Below are positions 1-4,640 of a stretch of 8,376 nt of DNA, one piece after another. The position numbers were made by a program, and so were the translations under genes. Below the pieces are notes generated by a model, which saw only the letters and a list, made by a program, of their open reading frames with translations, was not told where the DNA came from and did no database searches. Each line of letters opens with the position of its first letter. Positions within the stretch are counted from its first letter, which is position 1. Origin of the DNA: SIG701 sp045611685 (GTDB lineage: Bacteria; Bacillota; Clostridia; Oscillospirales; CAG-272); contig JAZKXO010000128.1 in NCBI GenBank assembly GCA_045611685.1, positions 1-8,376 on the forward strand, given 5' to 3'.

Positions 1-156
1 ATCGAGTGCTTTCTGAATACACCACGACCTCGGTCTTTCCTCGTCCCGCATGAACTTTTCGAGCCGTTCCACGATGGACGGGGGCAAGGTGATTTGGAAT
101 TTCTCGAATCCAGTTTCCTCGATGCCGCGCAGGCTTCTGCCTCCATTGATACCCAT
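1..156 (-). CDS. Ribbon-helix-helix DNA-binding protein, C-terminus cut by window edge
   Basis: The first 52 codons of a leftward gene are visible; it continues past base 1. Residues about 18-52 have the ribbon-helix-helix pattern: a short strand (KFQITLP), a first helix (PSIVERLEKFMRDEE) and a second helix beginning near RSWCIQKAL. Proteins of this fold (CopG/Arc type) dimerise and bind operators through the strand; many are antitoxins or small autoregulators. The ATG at 156 follows TAGGAGGTGTAACA, a near-ideal ribosome site, and a strong promoter lies just upstream. It points away from the lysis genes, so it is probably a separately regulated unit. Target and any partner are unknown because the rest of the gene lies outside the window. 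Confidence 0.75.
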   Translation of the reverse strand, partial: MGINGGRSLRGIEETGFEKFQITLPPSIVERLEKFMRDEERPRSWCIQKALD

Positions 157-185
157 TGTTACACCTCCTAAATGACGGTTATACA

Positions 186-214
186 ATGATACTAACTTAA
201 AGAAGGATTGTCAA
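186..214 (-). promoter_or_regulatory. Sigma-70-type promoter for the ribbon-helix-helix gene
   Basis: On the minus strand TTGACA (209-214) and TATCAT (186-191) are separated by exactly 17 bp, about 30 bp upstream of the start codon at 156. The -35 box is perfect and the -10 box has one mismatch. A strong promoter outside the late operon suggests expression that does not depend on late phage transcription, possibly in the lysogen. Confidence 0.7.
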
Positions 215-289
215 TGGTGCGCGATAGTCCTTGCGGCACAAGGGGTTCAGCGATGTTTAACTTTATACGGAAACAATAAGTGAGCGACC

Positions 290-313
290 GAGGGCGGGAG
301 AAACCCCGCCCTC
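290..313 (+). other. GC-rich hairpin just upstream of the lysis gene ribosome site
   Basis: GAGGGCGGG (290-298) pairs perfectly with CCCGCCCTC (305-313) around a 6-base loop. No T-run follows, so it is not a canonical terminator; it ends 7 bases before AGGAGGG of the next gene. It could stabilise a processed late transcript or attenuate readthrough. No convincing rightward promoter was found between 215 and 330. Confidence 0.5.
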
Positions 314-331
314 AACTTGTAGGAGGGCAAC

Positions 332-469
332 ATGAGAAAGTACGAAACCGAAGACGGGCGGCCCGTTGAATGGGAAGAAGACGTATTATACGTGAGAAAC
401 CCGGATGGCAGTATATCCATCATCAAGAAGGGGGACGGGGAGAATGCTACCGACGATCAAGAAGGGTGA
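332..469 (+). CDS. Small acidic 45-aa protein upstream of the endolysin
   Basis: A short reading frame from ATG at 332 to TGA at 469 is preceded by TAGGAGGGCAAC, a strong ribosome site at good spacing, which is the main reason to accept it. The product is charged and acidic (many Glu and Asp), has no membrane segment and so is not a holin. I do not recognise a family; small proteins of this type are common in late phage operons. Its 3' end overlaps the endolysin start by 26 bases in another frame, so the two are probably translationally coupled. Its last coding stretch holds a sequence duplicated at the start of the endolysin (see findings). Confidence 0.6.
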   Translation: MRKYETEDGRPVEWEEDVLYVRNPDGSISIIKKGDGENATDDQEG

Positions 470-1367
470 CACCGGACAGGCGGTGTTCGTTGCAAGCTGC
501 ATGATGGGCATGAACGATCTAAGCGACGTTTTCACCGAAGAACTGGAAACCGCGGTAAAGGCGTTTCAGCGTTCGGTCGACCTGACGGCGGACGGCATCA
601 TCGGCCCATCGACGTGGGGAAAGATCGCGGACACCGCGCCCACGGTCAGCACCACGAAAAACAAATATGGATGTTACGCCAGCGGCGTTCAAACGCTCTT
701 AAATGACCCGGGCGTCAAGGTTGACGGAATATACGGGCAGAAGACGAAAGCGGCCGTAAAAGCCTATCAGACGCGGCAGAAGTTATCCGCTGACGGCATC
801 ACCGGCCGGCAGACGTGGCGAAGCTTCATTCTGGGCGAAACGCCGGCGGAAAAGGTCATAAACGATTGTGTGTATTACTGTCAGTGGGACAAACGCTGGT
901 CTAAGGTGATGTATTCCAATCACAATGATAAATCGCAGACCATCGGCAACAGCGGGTGCGGCCCGACGTCCGCGGCGATGATACTGGCGACATGGATAGA
1001 CCCGGCGATAACACCCGTTCAGACGTGCGAGGATGCCCAGAAACACGGTTATCGCACATATGAGAGCGGAACATCGTGGGGATATTTCCCGCACGTTTTC
1101 AAGGCGTATAACGGCTTTAGGAAGTATCAGCAAACGGCAAGCCTTGAAACGCTGAAGAAAGCGATCCGTGAGGGCGCGCTGGCGGTGTGCTCGATGAACA
1201 ACAAAGACGGCAACTTTTGGACGAAAGGCGGGCACTTTATAACCGTTGTGGGCGTGGACGATTCGTACATCTACGCGAACGACCCGAACAAGACGGCGCA
1301 CCCGCGCAAGCAGAAACACGATAAGTTCAAGCTGTGCATGAAACAGGCGTTCATTTACTGGAAATAA
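444..1367 (+). CDS. Endolysin: two PG-binding repeats plus C39-like cysteine peptidase
   Basis: A 307-residue cell-wall hydrolase that should cleave peptide bonds in host peptidoglycan at the end of infection. Residues about 4-64 and 75-128 are two peptidoglycan_binding_1 repeats, each ending in a DGI-G-TW type motif (ADGIIGPSTWGK, ADGITGRQTWRS). Residues about 138-307 form a C39-like (Peptidase_C39_2) domain: Gln147 in YCQWDKRW, catalytic Cys172 in GNSGCGPTSAAM, His264 in KGGHFITVVGVDD and Asp280 in YANDPN. The binding domains precede the catalytic one, the reverse of many endolysins. There is no signal peptide, so export needs a holin, which is not in view. I chose ATG 444 over an in-frame ATG at 405 because 444 has a purine-rich ribosome site (AAGGGGGACGGGGAG) and begins exactly at the first PG-binding repeat. 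A strong terminator follows. Confidence 0.9.
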   Translation: MLPTIKKGDTGQAVFVASCMMGMNDLSDVFTEELETAVKAFQRSVDLTADGIIGPSTWGKIADTAPTVSTTKNKYGCYASGVQTLLNDPGVKVDGIYGQKTKAAVKAYQTRQKLSADGITGRQTWRSFILGETPAEKVINDCVYYCQWDKRWSKVMYSNHNDKSQTIGNSGCGPTSAAMILATWIDPAITPVQTCEDAQKHGYRTYESGTSWGYFPHVFKAYNGFRKYQQTASLETLKKAIREGALAVCSMNNKDGNFWTKGGHFITVVGVDDSYIYANDPNKTAHPRKQKHDKFKLCMKQAFIYWK

Positions 1368-1372
1368 AAGAC

Positions 1373-1402
1373 GGAGCGGGAAACACCCGCTCCTCTTTTT
1401 TT
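1373..1402 (+). terminator. Intrinsic terminator of the lysis operon, likely two-way
   Basis: GGAGCGGG (1373-1380) pairs perfectly with CCCGCTCC (1386-1393) around loop AAACA, followed by TCTTTTTTT (1394-1402). Read leftward, the same stem is followed by GTCTTTTATTT, so it can also end the convergent HTH transcript, whose stop codon (1401-1403) overlaps the T-run. Confidence 0.92.
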
Positions 1403-1601
1403 ATTTGTCTTCCCATCGTATCAGCTCGCCCGGCTGGCACTTGAGCAAGCTGCATATCACGTCAAGCGTGGCCGTCGAGATCGCTTTGCCTTCCCGGATG
1501 CGCTGGACCGTATCGTTTCCGATGATTCGCTCCTTTACAAGCCGGTACGCCGTCCATCCGTTATCTGACAGGCGTTTGAGCACCCCGCAATAGATTATCA
1601 T
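1401..1601 (-). CDS. Small XRE/Cro-type HTH regulator (66 aa) of Int1
   Basis: A 66-residue single-domain helix-turn-helix protein. The pattern TAYRLVKERIIGNDTVQRI, then GKAIS-ATLDVICSLLKCQPGELI, is that of the small Cro/C1-type HTH_26 group, with the recognition helix near residues 28-37 and a helix ending in CQPGEL. There is no cleavage or sensor domain. The ATG at 1601 follows AAGGAGG with 7-base spacing; an ATG at 1606 is too close to that site and hits a stop at once. It is transcribed divergently from the tyrosine recombinase at 1717, and the shared intergenic region holds two identical 16-bp operators over the recombinase promoter. I infer that this protein represses the recombinase and perhaps itself. 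How repression is lifted is not visible. Confidence 0.88.
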   Translation of the reverse strand: MIIYCGVLKRLSDNGWTAYRLVKERIIGNDTVQRIREGKAISTATLDVICSLLKCQPGELIRWEDK

Positions 1602-1624
1602 TTCATCGCCTCCTTACGCCGGTT

Positions 1625-1653
1625 ATCATATCACTTTTTCGCTACAAAGTCAA
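1625..1653 (-). promoter_or_regulatory. Promoter of the 66-aa HTH gene
   Basis: On the minus strand TTGACT (1648-1653) and TATGAT (1625-1630) are 17 bp apart, about 24 bp upstream of the ATG at 1601. The spacer contains AAAAAGTG, eight bases shared with the 16-bp operators next door, which suggests weak autoregulation. Confidence 0.72.
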
Positions 1654-1692
1654 CACAGAAAAAAGTGTTGACATATACACAGAAAAAAGTGT
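1653..1692 (+). promoter_or_regulatory. Two identical 16-bp operators, 24 bp apart
   Basis: ACACAGAAAAAAGTGT occurs at 1653-1668 and again at 1677-1692, in the same orientation. Each has ACAC/GTGT ends, a short palindrome around an A-tract. The first touches the -35 box of the Int1 promoter and the second fills its spacer up to the -10 box. A 24-bp period is just over two helical turns, so the two sites lie on nearly the same face. The likely ligand is the adjacent 66-aa HTH protein (inference from position). Confidence 0.8.
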
Positions 1693-1697
1693 ATAAT
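1668..1697 (+). promoter_or_regulatory. Promoter of the Int1 recombinase gene
   Basis: TTGACA (1668-1673) and TATAAT (1692-1697), both perfect consensus boxes, with an 18-bp spacer. The start codon at 1717 lies about 20 bases after the -10 box. The operators occupy the spacer, so a strong promoter is held under repression. Confidence 0.85.
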
Positions 1698-1716
1698 AGG
1701 CGGCGAGGTGATGAAT

Positions 1717-2697
1717 ATGTCGATAGAATCGAAAAAGACACTCCTGAACAATCTGGAACGCCGCCTGAGTGAAATGCTTACGGCGTCAGACATGGCGAAG
1801 ACAATGGGCGCATTGTCCGACGTGCTGGCCGGTTTTGACGTGCAACAGATCATCACGGCAGACCCCGGCAATGACGATATGCTTGGGGCGTACACTTCCG
1901 CGTTACAGATCGAGGGCCGCAGCGTTAAAACGATAGAACGCTACAAATACCTTATAAAGCGTTTAATGGCGTCTGTGGGCGTTTCCACGCGTGAGGTTAC
2001 AGTTTATCACATACGCCGCTTTCTGGCCGAAGAAAAGGCGCGAGGCATCGCTGACCGTACTTTGGAAAGTATGCGGCAAGTGTATTCCGCTTATTTCAAC
2101 TGGTTACAACGTGAGAATCTTATCCAGTTGAACCCAACGGCGAATCTTGGCGCGGTGAAGTACGCAAAGAAAGTCAAAACAACATACACCGAGGTTGACA
2201 TCGAAAAACTAAAGTTCCAGTGTGAGAGCATCCGCGACCGCGCGATCATTTGTTTCTTGCTTTCAACCGGATGCCGTATCTCCGAAATGACGCAGCTGAA
2301 CCGGGGAGACATCGATTTTACGTCTCTTGAGGTGACGGTGCTGGGCAAAGGCAATAAAGAGCGCACGGTGTATCTCGACCCGGTGGCCGGCATGACCATC
2401 AAGGAATATCTGGCTTCGCGTAAAGATGACGAACCGGCACTGTTCATCGGGAAGGGTAGCGAACGCCTTACGCCCGGCGGTGTGCGGTTCATGCTTCGCA
2501 ATCTTGCAGAGAAATGCGGCGTCGATCACGTGCACCCGCACAAGTTCAGGCGGACGCTGGCGACGAATTTAATCCGTCACGGGATGCCGATACAAGAGGT
2601 CGCATCGATACTGGGGCACGATAAGCTTGACACAACAATGAAGTATGTAATCCTTGACAAAACCGACGTGAAGAACAGTTACCGCAAGTATGCGTGA
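1717..2697 (+). CDS. Tyrosine recombinase, XerC/D-like (Int1)
   Basis: A 326-residue site-specific recombinase. After an N-terminal extension of about 50 residues comes a SAM-like core-binding domain (about 55-140; MLGAYTSALQIEGRSVKTIERY) and a catalytic domain (about 158-326). The expected active-site residues are present: Arg187 (STGCRISEM), Lys211 (LGKGNKERT), His275 and Arg278 (HPHKFRRT), His301 (LGHDKLDTTMKY) and nucleophile Tyr310. It lacks the AP2-like arm-binding domain of the second integrase and resembles Xer-type enzymes. I chose ATG 1717 over GTG 1708 and ATG 1711 because GAGGTGAT (1705-1712) is then correctly spaced. It runs toward the attachment region; its stop codon is one base before the first 11-bp repeat. 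Its substrate may be attP, a second site or an invertible segment; the window does not decide. Confidence 0.9.
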   Translation: MSIESKKTLLNNLERRLSEMLTASDMAKTMGALSDVLAGFDVQQIITADPGNDDMLGAYTSALQIEGRSVKTIERYKYLIKRLMASVGVSTREVTVYHIRRFLAEEKARGIADRTLESMRQVYSAYFNWLQRENLIQLNPTANLGAVKYAKKVKTTYTEVDIEKLKFQCESIRDRAIICFLLSTGCRISEMTQLNRGDIDFTSLEVTVLGKGNKERTVYLDPVAGMTIKEYLASRKDDEPALFIGKGSERLTPGGVRFMLRNLAEKCGVDHVHPHKFRRTLATNLIRHGMPIQEVASILGHDKLDTTMKYVILDKTDVKNSYRKYA

Positions 2698-2698
2698 T

Positions 2699-2720
2699 TT
2701 GACATCATTTTGACATCATT
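2699..2720 (+). repeat. Left pair of 11-bp direct repeats, putative integrase arm sites
   Basis: TTGACATCATT at 2699-2709 is repeated exactly and back to back at 2710-2720, starting one base after the Int1 stop codon. The same unit recurs as a pair at 2934-2956 on the other side of the tRNA half. Paired direct repeats flanking a core are the usual form of arm-type sites bound by the N-terminal domain of Tn916/lambda-type integrases. Confidence 0.75.
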
Positions 2721-2722
2721 CC

Positions 2723-2749
2723 AAACGAACTAAACGAACCAAACGAACT
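2723..2749 (+). repeat. Triple 9-bp tandem repeat AAACGAACY
   Basis: AAACGAACT (2723-2731), AAACGAACC (2732-2740) and AAACGAACT (2741-2749) follow the left arm repeats directly. They lie only on this side of the att core. Possible roles are binding sites for an excisionase or accessory bending protein; no function is shown by the sequence. Confidence 0.7.
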
Positions 2750-2778
2750 AAAACACGCTTTGAAAACTGAATATAGAG

Positions 2779-2820
2779 AAAGCCCGGAAGTGCTTGAAAT
2801 CCTTGCATTTCCGGGCTTTT
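2779..2820. terminator. Two-way intrinsic terminator inside the att region
   Basis: AAAGCCCGGAA (2779-2789) pairs with TTCCGGGCTTT (2809-2819); four inner pairs (GTGC with GCAT, one G-U) lengthen the stem to 15 bp around an 11-base loop. Rightward it ends in TTTT then C and would close Int1 transcription. Leftward it is followed by TTTCTCTATATTC and stands 9 bases behind the tRNA 3' end, so it would also terminate the rebuilt host tRNA transcript after integration. Confidence 0.85.
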
Positions 2821-2828
2821 CAACGTTA

Positions 2829-2870
2829 TCGAGGTGACGGGATTTGAACCCACGGCCTTTTGGTCCCGAA
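2829..2870 (-). other. 3' half of tRNA-Pro(CGG): attachment core
   Basis: On the minus strand these 42 bases fit tRNA positions 32-73. They are anticodon loop TTCGGGA (anticodon CGG), 3' anticodon stem CCAAA, variable loop AGGCC, T-arm GTGGG-TTCAAAT-CCCGT (two G-U pairs), acceptor strand CACCTCG and discriminator A. C1-G72 pairing with A73 and a CGG anticodon followed by G are features of bacterial tRNA-Pro. No CCA is encoded. Upstream of the loop the sequence (GCGTATGC) cannot complete the anticodon stem, so the 5' half is absent: it is not a functional tRNA here. Such 3' halves are carried by phages that integrate into tRNA genes and restore the gene on insertion. Identity starting at the anticodon loop suggests strand exchange there. 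Confidence 0.85.
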
Positions 2871-2916
2871 GCATACGCGCAAAAACGCGGAAAGTATTGC
2901 GGTTAACGGGCTGGCG

Positions 2917-2932
2917 CGTTTCACGTGGAACG
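2917..2932. promoter_or_regulatory. parS-like palindrome in the att region
   Basis: CGTTTCACGTGGAACG; on the minus strand CGTTCCACGTGAAACG. The bacterial parS site bound by ParB/Spo0J is TGTTCCACGTGAAACA, so 14 of 16 bases agree and only the outermost pair differs, keeping the palindrome. It lies 2 bp before the right arm repeats. Whether ParB binds it is unknown; it might instead be a site for a phage protein. Confidence 0.55.
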
Positions 2933-2933
2933 C

Positions 2934-2956
2934 TTGACATCATTTTTGACATCATG
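2934..2956 (+). repeat. Right pair of 11-bp direct repeats, putative integrase arm sites
   Basis: TTGACATCATT (2934-2944) and TTGACATCATG (2946-2956), 12 bp apart and in the same orientation as the left pair. The second copy contains the stop codon of Int2 (2952-2954). Together with the left pair they bracket the tRNA core. Confidence 0.75.
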
Positions 2957-4079
2957 GCGCGGGGGAAAGTGTGTTCATGTATGCGGTGAGCGCGTCGGTC
3001 GATTTGTTTTTCTTTTCTTCTGACAGGTGTGTATAAATCTTCATGGTTACGCTGATGTCAGCATGGCCGAGGAGATACGCGGCGGTTTTGACGTCAGCAC
3101 CGGCGGAATACAGGATCGAGCAGTAAGTATGTCGGAGATCGTGATAACGGAACGAAAACAGGCGCGGCATATCGTCTTTTTTATTGTTCTTGCTGGGGTT
3201 CTTCGGCCGGCCGTTCATGTATCTGCTGATGATATTACAGAACCGGTCAAGGCCGCGTGAAACGGCGGATTCGGTGAGCGGCTTTCCGTGCGCGGACAGG
3301 CAGACGAAACCGGTGCGGGTTTTGACGGTGGCCAGCGCGTTATATAGCGGGTCCGGGATCGGTATCACGCGCAGACCGGCGGAGGTTTTCGCGCGCTGTT
3401 CCACAATGACCGCGTTTCCGTGCACAACGGCGGTTTGACGCACTGTAATTGTTCTGGCTTTCATATCCACGGCAGACCAATCGAGCGCGACCATTTCGCC
3501 CCGGCGAAGGCCGCAGAACAGCATCAACATCGTCCAAAGTCCCGCGGGGGATTCCTGCCAATATTTCAGTATAAGGTCGATTTCGTCTTTTGTGAGCGCG
3601 CGGTGCGTTCCTTTGGTGTACTGGGGGAGGGCGAGGTCTTCCGCCGGGTCATCTGGTATCAGGCGGTTTTTGCGCGCCTTTTTGAACACACGTTTGATGG
3701 CCTGAAGGTATTTGTCACAGGTGGAGAAAGACATACCCGCAAGGCCGTTCAAACTGCTCTGTAGGTCGATCTCACGTATTGACGCAAGCGCGCGCGTTCC
3801 GAGGTCGCGCTTCAGACGTTCATACGGCACGGCGTCCTGCGATTTATAAAGCGCGTTGACGTTTGCCCGGTATGCGTTCATATATTCATCGACCCACTGC
3901 TCAACGGTAACGACCGACATGGGCGCGTTCTGCTGTGACCGCAGATACGCGTCTTTTTTCTTTTGCGCTTCGGCGCGTGTTGCGCCGTAAAAGTATTTGC
4001 GCGTCAGTTTGCCGGCGGCGTCGCGCCCGGTGGCGACGGATAGTTGAATGCGGCCGTCTGTGCGGCGGTTGCGGGTCAT
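2952..4079 (-). CDS. int: Phage integrase, tyrosine recombinase with AP2-like arm-binding domain (Int2)
   Basis: A 375-residue integrase expected to join attP to the host tRNA-Pro gene and, with an excisionase, reverse this. Residues about 5-48 (DGRIQLSVATGRDAAGKL, RKYFYGATRAEAQKKK) look like the AP2-like N-terminal arm-binding domain of Tn916-type integrases. About 57-150 is the SAM-like core-binding domain. The catalytic domain has Arg192 (CGLRRGEM), Lys231 (RAKTSAGLR), His313 and Arg316 (YHDLRHTYC), His339 (LLGHADIS) and nucleophile Tyr349 (KIYTHLSEE). Length is normal for the family. Its ATG (4077-4079) overlaps the repressor stop in ATGA and has no clear ribosome site, so translation is probably coupled to the repressor. 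It ends inside the right arm repeats of the attachment region, the classic int-attP arrangement. Confidence 0.95.
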   Translation of the reverse strand: MTRNRRTDGRIQLSVATGRDAAGKLTRKYFYGATRAEAQKKKDAYLRSQQNAPMSVVTVEQWVDEYMNAYRANVNALYKSQDAVPYERLKRDLGTRALASIREIDLQSSLNGLAGMSFSTCDKYLQAIKRVFKKARKNRLIPDDPAEDLALPQYTKGTHRALTKDEIDLILKYWQESPAGLWTMLMLFCGLRRGEMVALDWSAVDMKARTITVRQTAVVHGNAVIVEQRAKTSAGLRVIPIPDPLYNALATVKTRTGFVCLSAHGKPLTESAVSRGLDRFCNIISRYMNGRPKNPSKNNKKDDMPRLFSFRYHDLRHTYCSILYSAGADVKTAAYLLGHADISVTMKIYTHLSEEKKNKSTDALTAYMNTLSPAP

Positions 4080-4528
4080 TTTAGGTTATCCCGGAACAGT
4101 TCCGGATCGAGGGCGAACATGGCGCGCAAGACGTTGAGCGCGCGGGTGCGGTCTTCCGGGGGCAGTTTGTCCACGCCGGCGGCGATTATGCGCGCTTCGG
4201 CGGATTGTATGGCGTATGCTTTTGGCGTGATCGCAGCGGCAATTTGCGCGATGTCTTCATCGGTGAGATTGCGCCCGGAATTAGAACCGGTGCGGAGCGC
4301 GACACCGGCGGGGTATTCGACGTTCCACGTTTCATACGGCGCATAGTAAATAATGTCCGTCGGCCAACACTGGAAGAGCTTTGCAAGAATCGTTACGTTT
4401 TCATCTTTAGGGTCTGACTTGTTTGTCACCCACCGGCTGACCGTTGCTTGCGTGACGTGACACGCGGCCTCGATGTCTTTAGACGTAAGGCCGGTGCGCT
4501 GCATCCATTCTTTTACCTTATTTGCCAT
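4076..4528 (-). CDS. XRE-family phage repressor (150 aa), CI-like role
   Basis: Residues about 3-61 form a Cro/C1-type helix-turn-helix domain: VKEWMQRTGLTSKDIEAAC, recognition helix VTQATVSRWVTN, then VTILAKLFQCWPTDII. The remaining 90 residues are of unrecognised type, with a mostly helical last third (ALNVLRAMFALDPELF). No S24/LexA-type Ser-Lys peptidase domain is present, so RecA-stimulated self-cleavage is unlikely. AAGGGAG stands 9 bases before the ATG at 4528. It is divergent from the early operon, and inverted-repeat operators lie between, so it most likely maintains lysogeny by repressing the early promoter. It forms an operon with the integrase, overlapping it by 4 bases. Confidence 0.88.
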   Translation of the reverse strand: MANKVKEWMQRTGLTSKDIEAACHVTQATVSRWVTNKSDPKDENVTILAKLFQCWPTDIIYYAPYETWNVEYPAGVALRTGSNSGRNLTDEDIAQIAAAITPKAYAIQSAEARIIAAGVDKLPPEDRTRALNVLRAMFALDPELFRDNLK

Positions 4529-4554
4529 ACGCGCTCACTCCCTTCATATATACA

Positions 4555-4583
4555 ATTATATACGTTACATAACGGAAATGCAA
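4555..4583 (-). promoter_or_regulatory. Leftward promoter for repressor-integrase operon
   Basis: On the minus strand TTGCAT (4578-4583) and TATAAT (4555-4560) are 17 bp apart, about 27 bases before the repressor ATG. The spacer contains the perfect palindrome CGTTACATAACG (4563-4574), a candidate operator of a different sequence from the others. Confidence 0.75.
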
Positions 4584-4593
4584 TACTTTTTTA

Positions 4594-4640
4594 ATACGCG
4601 CATACGTATAAAGGTATTGCAATCATACGCGAAAACGTAT
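4594..4640. promoter_or_regulatory. Two inverted-repeat operators of the lysogeny switch
   Basis: Two 16-bp sites fit ATACG-N6-CGTAT: ATACGCGCATACGTAT (4594-4609) and ATACGCGAAAACGTAT (4625-4640), 31 bp apart (about three helical turns). The first lies between the two divergent -35 boxes; the second fills the spacer of the early promoter. A wider inverted repeat, TGCAATAC (4579-4586) and GTATTGCA (4614-4621), surrounds the first and contains parts of both -35 boxes. The 150-aa repressor is the likely ligand. Confidence 0.75.

Larger units (their letters stand above)
2699..2956. other. Putative attP: core plus flanking arm repeats
   Basis: The region between the convergent stop codons of the two recombinases holds, in order, paired 11-bp repeats, a 9-bp triple repeat, a terminator, the tRNA-Pro half, a palindrome and a second pair of 11-bp repeats. 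The arrangement core-between-matching-arms is what attP of a Tn916/lambda-type integrase looks like. At an integrated end only one arm would adjoin phage DNA and the other flank would be host sequence. Phage-type genes on both sides support an unintegrated or circular phage sequence. Confidence 0.7.

Noticed and set aside
215..330. Rightward promoter for the lysis genes
   Set aside because: Candidates such as TTGCGG with TGTTTA are too far from consensus to report; late genes may also use an activator or upstream start not visible here.
405..443. Upstream ATG at 405 as the endolysin start
   Set aside because: It has no ribosome site, adds 13 residues unlike the family and lies deep inside the 45-aa gene; ATG 444 begins at the domain edge.
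783..1319. Minus-strand open frame opposite the endolysin
   Set aside because: The plus-strand frame encodes clear PG-binding and C39 motifs; the antisense product is an Arg/Val-rich shadow.
2699..2720. TTGACA within the arm repeats as tandem -35 promoter boxes
   Set aside because: No TATAAT-like box sits at 16-18 bp in a direction leading to a gene, and the repeat occurs as pairs on both sides of the core.
2723..2749. Small CRISPR-like or minisatellite array
   Set aside because: Units are 9 bp and directly adjacent, with no spacers and no cas genes in the window.
2871..2890. Repressor operator copy beside the tRNA half (ATACGCGC then AAAAACGCGG)
   Set aside because: The left half matches the switch operators but the second half and the spacing do not; ATACGCG also occurs several times inside coding sequence, so it is weak.
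2829..2903. A complete functional tRNA-Pro gene
   Set aside because: Only positions 32-73 can be fitted; bases beyond the anticodon loop cannot pair with CCAAA or form a D-arm and acceptor strand.
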